From NCBI RefSeq assembly GCF_030272615.1, contig NC_081409.1, forward strand, positions 915,537,340 through 915,597,339: a stretch of DNA of 60,000 bases, written 5' to 3'. The position numbers and the translations under genes are program-made. How positions within the stretch are numbered: the stretch's first letter is position 1; the number at the start of each line of letters is the position of its first letter. The notes under the pieces are model-generated. The model had not been told where the DNA came from, did no database searches, and saw nothing but the letters and a program-made list of their open reading frames with translations. The stretch is from Cryptomeria japonica (lineage: Eukaryota; Streptophyta; Pinopsida; Cupressales; Cupressaceae). Positions 36,721 through 49,531 of this stretch are shown one piece after another.

Positions 36721-38574
36721 TTTTCTTATGGACATTTCTTTAGTTTGGTTGAATAGGATTACCATTTCAAGTTCACTTATTAACAGATATATTGTAGAGT
36801 AAGAAAAATGAACCACTACAAATGGTGTTTAGACCCATCAAGGGCTCAATTACCCCCTCTCCACTCAGAGTAAACCTTTGGATTCCTTTGTCTTTGATGT
36901 TTACTCATTAAGGATGAAAATGTGGACAAAACTCTTCGATGTTGTGAAAATGTGGACAAAACTCTTGGATGAACCACTACAAATGATGGAAATGGAATAT
37001 GTAGGTCATTGAGATTGTCTAGCAAGCACTGTGTGCTCTCTATCCAGGACACACATGTGAATTAATGTTGATAGTGTGACATGCAAGAGTCGCATATGAG
37101 CGAAACATAGAAGACCACACCAAAAATTGCAAAAAAGGCCAAACATAGAATTAAAGTAATACATATGATGAAAATAAAAGCAAGAAAATGAAACTAGATG
37201 AAATGAATAAACATACGATAGAGTTGGGGAAGTTTCATGAGAGGTTTGGTGAATGAAGCCTTCATCCAATGCTACTCCACTTGGCTCCAAACCTACGCAC
37301 AAAATAAATGAGGATGAAAATATTGGGGTTGTGATTTAGAGATCTTCCACAATCAGACCTCCATTCTGGTCTTTCCACCTCCACGAACAACCAAGATTAA
37401 TGGATTGATAAACGATAATGAAAGAGAAATAAAAGAGAGAATACAAAATGGTATTCTAAAATGGGGATGAGTAAATGAACAATGTAATGAGAGAGGGAAA
37501 TAAATCTCATTCGACACCAAAAAAATGAGGCTTTCTAAAGTGAAGACAAGAGCAAATCCCTCAAGTATGTGAAGCTTTGGTCATAGTGATAATGCAACAA
37601 ATGGGTCTAGCAATGGTGGATGAAATACAAAAAAACTAGTAATAAAACCTTTAAAAATCACACAAATAGAACCAAAAGGTTTTTTATTGCAAGAAGAAGC
37701 AAGGGAGAGAGAAAAGTGAGTGAAAATAGCAAGTTAAAGGGATTGGTGAAGCATCTCAATTTTGGTGGGTATAGAAGGAGGTGTTACATTGCTAGAATTA
37801 GTAGGTGTAATGTCTCAATGACCACATTCAATCTAAATTTTCATGAAATGAATGCACAATGTGCAGACATCTTTGCAACATGCACATATTCCAAAATCAA
37901 AAAATTCACATAGCCAAGAAATTAGATAAAAAGGATAACAAAGTACAATTAGAGAGTGAGTGAGGTTTGGTCATTATCTCTTATTCAACTTAAACAAAAG
38001 ACACCACATAATGTTGAATTACATAGGGTGCAATTTATGACATTACATTTTGCCACCATTTTAGCAAGCATGTTACAAAGAAATTTGAGCTAAAGTAGAA
38101 AGAGTTAAAAAAATTATACTGATATACAAAAGGGAAGAAAAATCCTCTATCCATGTGGAGTTGCCCTGAAGGAAGAGACCTAAACCTTCTTGAGATATTT
38201 TTGAGTTGTGTTGTCACAAAAATGTAAGCTGAATATAAAATGTCAAATAAAAATAAAAAATTTAGATACAAAAGTGATTTATGTTCAAACACAAATTGCA
38301 AGACAGTGATCACTAAGAAAAAAGATTATTAGATGGTACCAATATGAGTAGCAAGTTGTGTTATGTTAGATAGACATATGATTGGGTAGCATGTGACTAC
38401 TACAAACCATATTGTAGGACAACCACATAAGAGATTCAAGATTAATTTAGGTAGTTGTTTTGCCCCAACAAAGGCAATAGATATGACATCCCACGCTCCT
38501 AGAATGATATGTGTTATATGAAGGGAACACAATTCATTCTATTGAAAATAGATGATGTGTCATGTCAATTTTTT
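36721..38574. other. Gene-less stretch
   Basis: Nothing recognisable. A 30-bp phrase GAAAATGTGGACAAAACTCT is duplicated at 36915 and 36945. Confidence 0.5.
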
Positions 38575-39490
38575 TGAATAACCAGAATACAGATAGGGGA
38601 GGGGTGAATCAGTATATTCCCTTGAACTTATTTAAACTTCTAACTAACCAATCACATAATATAATTTATATTCAATAGACAAAATAGATGAACAACACAT
38701 AACATCATATTTTGTACGTGGAAAACCCAATATGGGAAAAACCACAAAGAGATTATTCTCTCATGAATAGTGTAATATGTAACTAGTTACACAATACAAG
38801 GGTGTGGCTCATTGTCAGTTGGCTCACTATTAGTTTGTCTCACTTCTAGTTGGACTTACTATCCAAAATACAAAACAAGGCTTATAGCCAGATTATGATG
38901 TACATACAGAAATTGAATTGTTGTAGTTGCATATGACATATGCATAGATTATAGTTCCCTTGAAGTATATAAGTTGTCTCATAACTTCACTATACTCAAT
39001 TTGCACACGATACACAACTACAACCTTTTCACATATAGTACACAAAATAGTTGTTTTTTAACAACCATACCTCTAAAACATAATATTGTTGCCAATATAT
39101 ATCTGCACCAAACTGACTGACAAGTCAGCTCAATCGGAAGGGGTGAGAACGGACTTATCTACATGCCAAAATTTCACTGAAGCGTCTTCTTGTAGTGTTA
39201 GCTTCCATCAAGAGCATTAAACAACTATTAGATTTGTAGGTCATGCTTTCCAGCATATCCGGATAGGACCAAATCTAAAGAATCCTGAGACATGCGCCAT
39301 CATATTAGGATAAGACCAGAACCAAAAATAGCTTGTAGTAAAGTAGAATACCGCACCTCAAAACTATGCACACATGATAAAGAAATATTGCATATATGAA
39401 TCAAACTTTTCAAACTGAATCGCATGCATACATGTCGGATAATGTATGATATTCATCATATCAATGCCAACAATGACAAAAAGGCCAACA
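38575..39490 (-). mobile_element. LTR (solo or truncated), minus strand
   Basis: On the minus strand it begins TGTTGGCCTTTTTGTCATTG and ends ATACTGATTCACCCCTCCCC plus about 20 bp, the same ending style as the LTRs of the element at 23089-31056. No primer site follows and no target duplication was found, so the lower boundary is approximate. Confidence 0.55.
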
Positions 39491-42479
39491 AACACAGCTA
39501 GATGCTTCAATGGAATTCCACCTTACAATAGATGACACATGATGCCTACAACATCAACAAAAATACATAGAGAGATAGGGGGATATGATTATTTGGCATC
39601 AAAGGAACTCATAGCAGTGAAACTAGATTTTATCTATGGTTATATATGAGTTACTCGTCATGGTGTTGAATTTTATGGATCTGAATGAAGACACACGAAG
39701 ACAAAAAAAATAAAATTGGGTCAACATGGAAGAAGGCCAAAATGCCCCCAATGCTTTCCATTACCCCTAGATATTAAAAGTCAAGATTCGACAAAAAGAA
39801 GAAATATGAGACAGAAAGAAGAAGGTTATGGCAGATAATCTCTTTCATTCAAGCACCTACAGAGTAACTTGGGTCCTTTAGGAGACCATAACATATAAAG
39901 ACAAGCATGGGGGAACACAAATAGTCACATGGTAATCTAGAAGATAAGAAGAGTAATATGCTAACCACCCCCCCCCCCCTTATTAAATCACCTTCCAATA
40001 TTGATCATATGGAGAGGGAGGATAAGCCCGAAGAGGGACAATCGCTAGGGTGGTACAAGGTGCCTTACCAGTAGCAAGAGCCAAGGATGAGGCTACCTCA
40101 ACATTCTCATCCAACAACTCCTAAGAGGAAAATGTTAGTGACTATAAAAGATTATCGAAAACACGAAGATTTTCTCTAAAGAGAAACAAACACTTTTCAG
40201 AAGAAGAGGCATGTGACTTGGCTCAAGGTGGAAAAATAGGAGTTGCACCATTATCTCTTAAAAGAGGGGTAGTGAAAAAATCTAAAGAAGATAGAGCTTG
40301 CTCTGCTACAAGCACAAAGGCAGATAAAGAAGTTGTAGGAAATTATTTTTGATGATGAAGCTCCGGAACGAGGAAATAACACTAAAATTTTCAAGGTCCA
40401 TAAAGATATACACTAAATATCTCTCAAAAATACTAGCCAGAGGAACAAAATCTACTCTAATACCATATAAGATAATTTGTATATCAAGATATCCACCCAT
40501 GATATAGAGAACATAATAAAAACCACAAAGAAATGACGAGATTAATATGACAATGATAAACTATATTAAGGTATCAAAGAATGTAGATAGAACGATCATT
40601 AATAGTTTGTGTAATGTAGTAGAGGACCTTGGTTATATACACAAGGTTGAGACTTAGGACTACAAGAGACTATGAAAAGTAACTAAATATTATTTTATGA
40701 GATTAATGTGATAAATATCTTATGTACCCTGAGTGAAATTAACTAGAATAGTGTGAATAGGACTTAGGAGGTAAATCAATTAGGTAATATCAATTTTCAT
40801 ATGAATAGTATCAGGTATAGAAAAGACTAAATTCTCATATTTCTCTAGGTATTGTGGAACTATAAGTACAAAGAAAAATCCATGCATGATTACAAAGAAA
40901 TAGAACTTTAGTTAAATTGAAAATACCTAAATAGCTTTATTCTTTTCATTGTCCACAACTGTAAAAAAATAGTATGCAACTTACAAATAATCAAACAATA
41001 TTTTCATCCCTTTGTATCCATGTATCTACAAGGATAATGTGCATTTTCGAGGAGGAAATAAAAAACATAAAACAATGGGGATCAAATGAGAAATAGACAA
41101 AAATAAATGCATACAATCTTACATGGTTATACATATCTAAATCTTATCATTCACTAGAGAATTCTTTTACTAATATAGATCATAAGAAGGAGGATGAGCT
41201 AAGAGAGAAATATTGTACTAAAAAAAAAATATAGGATAACACAATTGAGCTAGAATTACAATATCATCCTAACATTCTACTAAGATTAGCATTAACATTA
41301 TTATTAATATCAATAAAATTGAAGGAATATCTATGTCCAATGCAACCATAAAATCCTCAATGGAAGATACATATGAATTGTTATTGATATATTCAACTAA
41401 TTATTATTATTCACTACTAGTTCTACTACAAGTACAATATGTATAAAATTATCTACAAGAAATGGTAAAGGTGAATTAAGATTTTGTATTTGTGATAGGT
41501 TATAATCTACAAAATCCTTAGACAAATTTTAATTAGACAACTTGTGGGTATCAATGAGGATATCATATAACCATTCTTTTTTTCAATCTACGTGTGAGAT
41601 AATAATAATCTTATGAAAGTTACCAATACTTTTTTATTAAAAAATGCATGATTTTTCATGCTTGTGATACTTTATAATCTCAAAAAACTTCTATTGGTCC
41701 TTTGTATTAATCAATGATATTATTATCAATGTTTATATGCAGTCATTTGGTCAAGAGAACTTTATGTGAAGATAATGTGGGTTGAGAACTACTATAATCT
41801 TGAAATTAGGTTGATGTTTAAAGTAATTTTCTTATTATTCAATATGTGTGTGTGAGAGAGAGAGAGGTGACAACCAATCTAAAAAAACATCGTGATTTGA
41901 CAAAACTTGAGCTAGCTAGCTAGATAAATGACAAAATATATAAAGAAAAAAATGAGTAATATAGACTTCATACAAATAAATTATAATATTTAAAGCCAAC
42001 TACTTTTAATGATCATATAAAATTAAATATATTCTAAGGAGGTCAATAAGAACTTAGACATTCCAAGAAATAAATTTCATTGACAAGAATAAAGAGGCAT
42101 TTCATAACTATCTGACTCTTTTAAAGAAAAATAGTGATTTTTCATAAATTCTTTTGAGAAGAAACTATTAAAGTAGATTTTGAGAATTGACATTTATCCC
42201 TTTTCTAAAGCATACTCTCCCTCTTGTAGTCCTCTAGGTGGTTTGCAGGAAACTCATAGATATTTAGAGGGGGGAGAGTGAACAAGAACTTATGGTTGTG
42301 AAGATAAAAATAACTCTAGATAGGGAAACCAAAGAATTACCCTAGAGGGCTCTCAAGTAGTTGGGAAACCTATTTCCCATTTTAGGAATAGTTTAAAATA
42401 TCTACAAATCTTAGTCTTTGATAGATGATTGATTATAAGTGGTTTGCGCTTTAGTTTAGGTGTCGATAGAGAAGAGATT
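39491..42479. other. Gene-less stretch
   Basis: No coding region is supported. It contains a C14 run near 39966-39979, a short GT/GA microsatellite near 41845-41865, and AGGGGGGAGAGTGAACAAG at about 42272, which looks like another LTR edge but cannot be extended. Confidence 0.45.
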
Positions 42480-43010
42480 ACTTTAGTGGCGAATATTCGC
42501 CAATGGCAATTTTTTCACGTCGGCCATGTCAGAAATGGTGAATATTTTGTACCGACTGGGGGTGGCCATGTCGCCAGAACATTATCAATTTCCGTCAAAG
42601 TCATGGCCCGATCGCCATATGTTTTATGCAATTAAATGTTTCTATGCGATGATTTCGCCAATACAATATATGGTGGACACACGGTAAATTTAATTGTTTT
42701 GCCTACACTCTCTGAGGTTGCCTTAATAGATGACCTTAATTCGCCTATAGGCATGTGAAGATTTGTTAGCTAGGGGGACCTAATTCGCCCGACATCTTTC
42801 CGATGCATGTCTCCATTCACCCCAACTTTCGCCAACTATATTGTATTCGCCTATTATTTGGACAACCTATAATCACCTCAAAAATTACATAAGTCATATT
42901 CGGACAACCTATAATCACCTCAAAAATTACATAAGTCGTGTTATAGTTATGCGAGATTCGCCAAATATTTGTATACCATATTAAATTCCCACGGAATTCG
43001 CCATATAAGG
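42480..43010. repeat. TCGCC-motif cluster, likely hAT subterminal region
   Basis: About ten copies of TCGCC, mostly TTCGCC, on the plus strand (starting with the palindrome GGCGAATATTCGCC near 42490) lie just upstream of the hAT transposase gene. Clusters of a short motif near the ends are how hAT transposases recognise their elements, so this is a candidate 5' subterminal region. A 42-bp tandem duplication (GGACAACCTATAATCACCTC...) sits at 42860-42943. The terminal inverted repeat itself was not identified. Confidence 0.6.
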
Positions 43011-43015
43011 ATTGG

Positions 43016-43023
43016 TATAAATA
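43016..43023 (+). promoter_or_regulatory. TATA box of the hAT gene
   Basis: TATAAATA, about 240 bp before the ATG; a 5' untranslated intron is plausible from AAAG|GTGAGT near 43159 to TTTTTTTGGCAG near 43243. Confidence 0.5.
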
Positions 43024-43259
43024 CATGCAAAGATCAGATCTATCTCAACACAATTTGGTGGGTTCTAGGCTCTGAATTCTGATCAATAGTGAAGTTTCAA
43101 CCAAGGAAAATCATTGTTGTTGACTGCATTGGTGACTGCTAGTGACCTAAAGCCTAAAGGTGAGTGATCATATTTTTGAAGTGGTATATTATACATTATA
43201 GTCTATTATTGTGTCTTCAACAAATTGATATTTTTTTGGCAGCCTTTATTTCATTGGAA

Positions 43260-44361
43260 ATGTCGAAAAGGAAGAGGGGTAGGAAACTTGAATGTGGGGA
43301 AGGCCAGGAGAGGCCAACAAAAAGCAAAACGTTGTCTTCGTACTTTGGCATTGGAAAAGATTGTGGTGAAAATCAGGAAGATACATCATCACAAGTATAA
43401 GTACAAAATTCGCCACCTGCACCGCATGTTGAAGACAACGGCGAACCTGATATCTCAGATCGGGATGATCTTGAAGAAGATTATTTGGTAGATACCCAAG
43501 TTAGCCGGAATGATATAATCGACTTGGGTGATAATGCCATTGATGATAATGCATGGAAGGGGAAAAGAAAAGCCATATCAAAAAAGGGTGAACCACAATA
43601 AAAAAAGGATCGGGAGTGGGATATGTCAGTGAGGAATTTTCAAATTAATTGGGCATCAAAGTATCCATTCATTGAACCAGTGAAGAATCCAATTGAAGGC
43701 GAGCCTGTGTAAGATTTGCACTTGTTAACATAACAAGGAAATTAGGTTGCAGCTAAAATTTGACACCATAGAAAAGCTTATGGGTAAATTTTATGAAAAA
43801 CAAATGATAGATGGGGTTGAAAAATCAGTGATAAGATGGAAAACAAAGGAGGAATGTAAGCATGTGAGGAATGTCGAAGAGTATTATTTTCATGAGAAAA
43901 TACAGACGAAGCTTGCTGAAGTTAAAGGTTCTATTGAAGTTGTTTTTGGAAAATCAATGCAAATAGAACAACAGGGAAAAGTTGTTCAGTTAAGCGTTGT
44001 TTTTTTATATTTTGAGCAGAGGGTGTGCTATGACAGATTTCCCATCAATTAGTGGTTTATTACACTTTTTGAAAGTTCCTAACTATCCTAATAGACACTG
44101 GTCAGTAAACAGTGGATGGGAATGGGCAAGTTGTCTTGCTGAGGTTGAAAAAGAAGATGTAAAGGAAAAAATAATAGAGTCAAATTTTATTGTATTTTCT
44201 TTAGACGAAGTTACGACAGTAGACAATACTTCATGGGTATGCATGCATGTTTATACTGTAGAGAATCATACCCGCCAACCTCATCTACTATCTGTTGCTA
44301 AAATTAAGGAGAGTGTGACAACGTAAAATTTATTTCAATTAGTAAAGAGAAGTTTAATTGA
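43260..44361 (+). pseudogene. hAT-type transposase, 5' half
   Basis: ATG at 43260 gives a basic start (MSKRKRGRKLECGEG) and LSSYFGIGKD, then an acidic stretch. The TTF-type segment follows (NWASKYPFIEP, then KLMGKFYEKQMIDGVEK), then TDFPSISGLLHFLKV and the first RNase-H-like Asp in FIVFSLDEVTTVDNTSWVC. These match plant and animal ZNF862/KIAA1586-like proteins derived from hAT transposases. Damage: TAA at 43398-43400, several stops at 43600-43745, frame changes near 43745 and 44020, and TAA at 44324-44326. At 44361 the frame runs into the terminal repeat of a 10.3-kb element and resumes at 54623. Confidence 0.85.
44358..44361. repeat. Target duplication TTGA, left
   Basis: TTGA precedes the left terminal repeat and is repeated at 54623-54626. 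Dropping the element and one TTGA leaves the hAT frame continuous (...SLIE then YGGMND...). Confidence 0.85.
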
Positions 44362-44386
44362 GGGTAAGTACATCAAGATGGTGAAC
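44362..44386. repeat. Left terminal inverted repeat of copy B
   Basis: Matches the reverse complement of 54598-54622 at 23 of 25 positions, and the start of copy A. Confidence 0.9.
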
Positions 44387-44424
44387 AGAAAAGTGGCCAC
44401 ATGCAAAAAAAAACCAAAATTTTG

Positions 44425-44645
44425 CATAACCCGTGCGTGTTCTGGAAATTCAAAAATGTGCTAGGCTTGGTAACACCAAGCCTAGCCAAAAACAATTAAG
44501 TACGGGTTTTGAGGAACATTATATTTTATCATAAAAAATTAAAAGTTCCTCAAAACCCGTATGGGTTTTGAGGAACATTATATTTTATAGTAAAAAATCA
44601 AAAGTTCCTCAAAACCCAGACTGGTTTTGAGGAACATTATATTTT
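44425..44645. repeat. Subterminal palindromes, left arm
   Basis: A hairpin CTAGGCTTGG...CCAAGCCTAG (44461-44485) is followed by three units of GTTCCTCAAAACCCG...GGGTTTTGAGGAAC separated by AT-rich spacers (ATTATATTTTAT.AT). Same design as 12105-12445. Confidence 0.85.
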
Positions 44646-45540
44646 ATAATAGGGTATGTGCAAGATCATGGTGTGCCAAAACAGGCCCTTAAGTGGCAAT
44701 GAAATTTCAGAAAATCAGAGTTATGCAACTTGACATGAAAATTTGAATAAGTTGTGAAAATTATTTTTAAAATATGTAAGAAGAGAATATATAGAAAATT
44801 GAATTTAGTTTCTAAGCTACTAGTTGTTTTTTGCAAAAGAAAAATCCTATTTGATGAAAATTTCAAATTTCAATGCAGTGGTACTAAAATTTCAGGAAAA
44901 AAATAAGAAGTAGACGTATGTCTGACCACCATAATCACAATCCAAATCTTAATATTTTTTATAATATTTATAATATAAGTATTAGACTCATGTCCGAATG
45001 TGACACATATTTGTTTTTAATTTTTTATAAATTAAATAATTATTTATGAATTTTTTACTACAGCTTTTCAAAAATTTAGAAACTCCTATGTCTGACCATC
45101 TTAACTTGCTCAAAACTTTATGAAATTTAATTTTTTCTTATTTTTCCCTATAGTAGACGAAGCATAGGATGTGACGCATGTTTTGGTTTTGAAAAAAATG
45201 TTATACCGTTTGAAAGTTATGAGTGTTTTTCAATTAGTTATATCGATTAGGACTATTGTCAAAATTCAATTAGAAAAATAAATAATAATTATTTATTAAA
45301 GTCGAAATAAGACAAGCCTTATATTGTTGGAAAGCTGGGAATGTCTTTAAAAAACCCTTTTCATTTTATCAATTTTGGTTACAAAAAAAGTCGTCAGCCA
45401 CCAGTGTAAAGTTTGGAAAAATCAAAGGAATATTGAAAAACACATTTTTTCAGTTGACATTCCAGGCTTGTCACTTCCAAGCCAAACACCAAAGCATTCC
45501 CAAGCCTAAATTGGAAATTTTAAAATTTGTCTACAAAAAT

Positions 45541-45723
45541 TGGATATCGGATTTTATCCGATATCCGATTTTAATACAAAAATTTGCGGTCCCCAAAAAA
45601 TTTCCTGTTGCTGCCATTTATTTGGTAAACTGCCACATGGTAGAAATCCGATATCCGATTAAATTGGATATCAGATTTTATTATTCATATTTTTGAGAGA
45701 GAGAGGAGAGGGAGAGAGAGAGG

Positions 45724-45777
<54 letters not shown>

Positions 45778-45807
45778 GGAGAAAGAGAGAGAGAGAGAGA
45801 GGGGGGG

Positions 45808-45890
<83 letters not shown>

Positions 45891-46395
45891 CCCCTAACGA
45901 CATAATTTGGTGTCTTAAGGGGTCCTATGGTGTCGTTAGGGGTCATATGGTGTCTTGGGACACCATAGGACCCCTTAAGACACCAAAGCATGTCGTTAGG
46001 GGTCGTATGGTGTCCCAAGAACCCTTATGACCTCTTAGGACACCATATGACCCCTAATGACACCATATTGGGTTGCTTTGGGTCATATTGTGTCCTAAGG
46101 GGTCATATTGTGTCCTAAGGGGTCCTATGGTGTCCCAAGACACCATATGAATCCTTGGGACACCATAGGACCCCTTAAGACACCAAAGCATGTCGTTAGG
46201 GGTCATATGGTATCCTAAGAGGTCATAAGGGTTCTTGGGACACCATATGACCCCTCTCTCTCTCTCTCTCTCTCTGTCTGTCTATCTCTCTGTCTCTCTC
46301 TCCCCTCCTCTCTCTGTCTCTCTCTCCCTCTCTCCCTCTCCACCTCTCTCTCTCCACCTCTCTCTCTCTCTCCCTCTCCACCTCTCTCTCTCTCC

Positions 46396-46478
<83 letters not shown>

Positions 46479-46680
46479 CTCCTCCTCTCTCTCTCTCTAT
46501 GACTACTAAAATCCGATATTTGATTTAATCAAATATCGGATTTCTACAATGTGGTAGATTACAAATAAATGGCAGCAATAGGAATTTTTTGGGGGGACCA
46601 CAAATTTTGCACTAAAATTGAATATCGGATAAAATCCGATATCTGATTTTATCCGATATCTGATTTTTATACAAAAAATC
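45541..46680. repeat. 1.1-kb imperfect inverted repeat
   Basis: The left arm 45541-45708 (ATCGGATTTTATCCGATATC, GGTCCCC.AAAAAATT, TGCTGCCATTTATTTG, then GA repeats) is mirrored by the right arm 46497-46677 (CT repeats, then the same phrases reverse-complemented in reverse order). The arms extend into (GA)n at 45692-45885 and (TC)n at 46254-46493. The core, 45886-46253, is itself made of both orientations of ACACCATATGACCCC and TTAAGACACCAAAGCATG. It could fold into one long hairpin. It looks like a fold-back element or a palindrome grown inside copy B. Confidence 0.8.
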
Positions 46681-46823
46681 GAGAAAAAAAGGGTTTGTGG
46701 GCCATTCTGTAGATTCCAATGGCCCACAGTCTGCATATTCTGTTTTCTATCGAGGATCATGGGTCTTCAGATAGCTAGAGACAAATTTGTGCTTTTGGGA
46801 GATTCTTAAAGTGAAAACTTACA

Positions 46824-47548
46824 TTGTCAATCATGAAGGTGCATGTGTGGAGGGAAATGGGGAGTAGTAGTCATCAGAAGTCTAAACGCAAAAGAAAACT
46901 TTCAAATGACCAAATTGAAGTGTATAGAGAAAGAGATAGAGAATGTCATAGGAGGAGAAGACAAGCTATGTTAAATATTGCTAATGTTACTTCAATTGAA
47001 GAGGAAATTGAATTTGAAAATGTGCCACAAGTTATTGAAAATGAAAATGTAGATTTTGAAAGTGAAAATGTTGAAAGTGATAATGAAAATGCTCAACATG
47101 TGGAAAATTTAACGTTGAAGGTGGAATTGCTTAGCCAAGTGAACCATATGTAACACCTAATTACTTTAGAAATGAAGACCCTCTCATGGATGAAAGACAA
47201 ATTCCAAATCCAAGACCTTCAAGAACCCCAAAATGGTTATTTGAAATCGATGAGAACATTATTACGAATCTTGAAGGCAAGAGGTCAACAAGAACCGTTT
47301 GGTTGTGGGCTACATAACTTTTCAACCAAAATTTTAGCAATAAGACATTGACCGAGCAATGCCAACTCTTTGTTCAATTGCTAGAGATGATAAAGATGAG
47401 ACCATTGCTAAACAAATTGAAGATTCGTAATGAACAAGAAGATGGAGAGAAATTCTATTATTGCAAAAATCTATTTGACGCTCTCAATTCTATTGGAAAG
47501 AATACCAAAGAAAGAGATAAGAAAGAGATGACAATTTTGAGCACTTAG
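46824..47548 (+). CDS. Unknown basic/acidic protein of copy B, degraded
   Basis: The frame opens near MKVHVWREMGSSSHQKSKRK. A basic stretch (NDQIEVYRERDRECHRRRRQ) is followed by an acidic one (ENENVDFESENVESDNENAQ). After a frameshift near 47135 it continues through YFRNEDPLMDERQIPNPRPS, a TAA near 47317, and FVQLLEMIKMRPLLNKLKIR to the end at 47548, where it runs into the satellite array. It is the only sizeable plus-strand frame in the left half and could be the start of the element's transposase whose remainder was replaced by the satellite; nothing in it proves that. Confidence 0.45.
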
Positions 47549-49066
47549 GGCACTCAAGGGACGACGTTGGTAGGGTATGACCCCAAGTGTTTGATCGAGT
47601 GGGGGGGGTAAAATAGGAGCATGTGTAGGGTAATAATGCCTAACTGGATATGTCAGAGCTGAGGGTTCATCATCGCAACGAGCAGAACGAGAAATCGGCC
47701 ACGCGACAACATTCCATTGAGTGAGACTGAAGATTTTTTCGCCAACTGAAAAATTGCTGCCCTAATAAAACTGTAGGGTTACTTGAAAAACCGAGATAGG
47801 ATTTTGTAGGGACCTCTCTCTTGGCCCCGTAGGTTCAAATGGATCATTCACAGGTGCCACGGATTCTGAGTTAGGGCCTGCCAAAGTTTGACAATTTTGA
47901 GCACTTAGGGCGCTCAAGGGACGTCGCTGGTAGGGTATGACCCCGAGCGTTCGATCGAGTGGGAGGGAAAAATAGGAGCATGCATAGGGTAATAATGCCT
48001 AACTAGACATGTTGGAGCCGACGGTTCGTCATCGCAATGAGCAGAACGAGAAATTGGCCAAGCAACAACATTCCATTGAATGAGACTGACGATTTTTTCG
48101 CCAACTGAAAAATTTCTGCCCTAATAAAACCGTAGGGAAACTTGAAAAATCGAGATAGGATTTTGTAGGAACCTCTCTCATGGCCTTGTAGGTTCAAACG
48201 GATTGTTAGCAGGTGCCACAGATTCTGAGTTAGGGCCCGTCAAAGTTTGACAATTTTGAGCACTTAGGGCGCTCAAGGGACGACATCGGTAGGGTATGAC
48301 CCCGAGCGTTCAATCAAGTGGGGGGGCAAAACAGGATCATGCGTAGGGTAATAATGCCTAACTAGACATGTTAGAGCCGACGGTTCATCATCGCGACGAG
48401 CTGAACGAGAAATTGACCATGCGTCAACATTCCATTGAGTGAGACTGACAATTTTTTTGCCAACCGAAAAATTGCTGCCTCAATAAAACCGTAGGGCAAC
48501 TTGAAATACCGAGATAGGCTTTTGTAGGGACCCCTCTCATGGCCCTGTAGGTTCAAACAGATCATTCACAAGTGACACAGATTCTGAGTTAGGTCCTGTC
48601 AAAGTTTGACAATTTTGAGCACTTAGGGCGCTCAAGGGACGACGCCGGTAGGGTATGACCCCGAGCGTTCGATCGAGTGGGGGGGCAAAATAGGAGCATG
48701 CGTAGGGTAATAATGCCTAACTAGACATGTTGGAGCTGATGATTCATCATCATGACAAGATGAATGAGAAATCGACCATGCGACAACATTCCATTGAGTG
48801 AGACTGACGATTTTTTCACCAACCGAAAAATTGCTGCCCTAATAAAACCATAGGGAAACTTGAAATACCGAGATAGGCTTTTGTAGGGACCCCTCTCATG
48901 GCCTCCTAGGTTCAAATGGATCGTTCGCAGGTGACACGGATTTTGAGTTAGGGCCCGTCAAAGTGACAATTTTGAGCACTTAGGGTGCTCAAGGGACGAC
49001 GCCGGTAGGGTATGACCCTGAGCATTCGATCGAGTGGGGGAGGGAAATAGGAGCATGCGTAGGGTA
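47530..49066. repeat. Tandem array, 4.3 copies of a 357-360-bp unit
   Basis: Copies begin GACAATTTTGAGCACTTAGG at 47530, 47890, 48249 and 48608, and a shortened join at 48965. Periods are 360, 359, 359 and 357. The unit is GC-richer than its surroundings and includes GGTAGGGTATGACCCCGAGC and GATCGAGTGGGGGG. Each unit has a fortuitous 64-codon minus-strand frame. It is satellite-like in length and arrangement. Confidence 0.95.
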
Positions 49067-49263
49067 TTGTTCATTAAATGAATTGTATTTTTCATTGAAT
49101 GAATTGTATTGTATTGTTGATTAAATGAATTGTATTGTTCATTAAATAAATTGTATTGTATTGTTCATTAAATGAATTATATTGTTCATTAAATGAATTA
49201 TATTGTTCATTATAAAAAAAAACACTTACGATGAAATGAAATGAATTGTATTGTTCATTAAAT
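49067..49263. repeat. Short tandem array, about 20-bp unit
   Basis: Irregular repeats of TGTTCATTAAATGAATTGTA directly after the satellite. Confidence 0.85.
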
Positions 49264-49531
49264 AGCCATTATTAACCATTGTTAATTATTGGAATGAAGA
49301 TTAAAGATTTCCATGATAACACCACACACAGATGAGCAACAATTTATATGATCGAATATCAACTTCTGTATGTATAAAAATGTCGAATGATTACAAATGT
49401 ATGTCCTTACATAAATATGGCATAAACGCCAATCGAAACAAAATGTATGTCTAAATACATGAATGTATGTCCATATACAAAATATACATGCCAACTAGAC
49501 ATGTAAGCATCCCAAAACTATCTATAACATC

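Noticed and set aside
37620-37913. 97-codon basic plus-strand frame
   Set aside because: Composition follows A-rich DNA; no motif or gene context.
45690-45890. Reading frames rich in Arg/Glu or Ser/Leu/Pro across GA/CT repeats (also 46235-46528 and 52590-53311)
   Set aside because: They are translations of dinucleotide repeats, open only because the repeat lacks stop codons.
48003-48915. Three similar 64-codon minus-strand frames (MNLQGHERG-type)
   Set aside because: They recur at the satellite period and follow the repeat; stops and length vary between units, and no conserved protein pattern is seen.
47530-49066. CRISPR-like regular repetition
   Set aside because: Units of 357-360 bp join directly without unique spacers, and the DNA is plant nuclear; it is a satellite.
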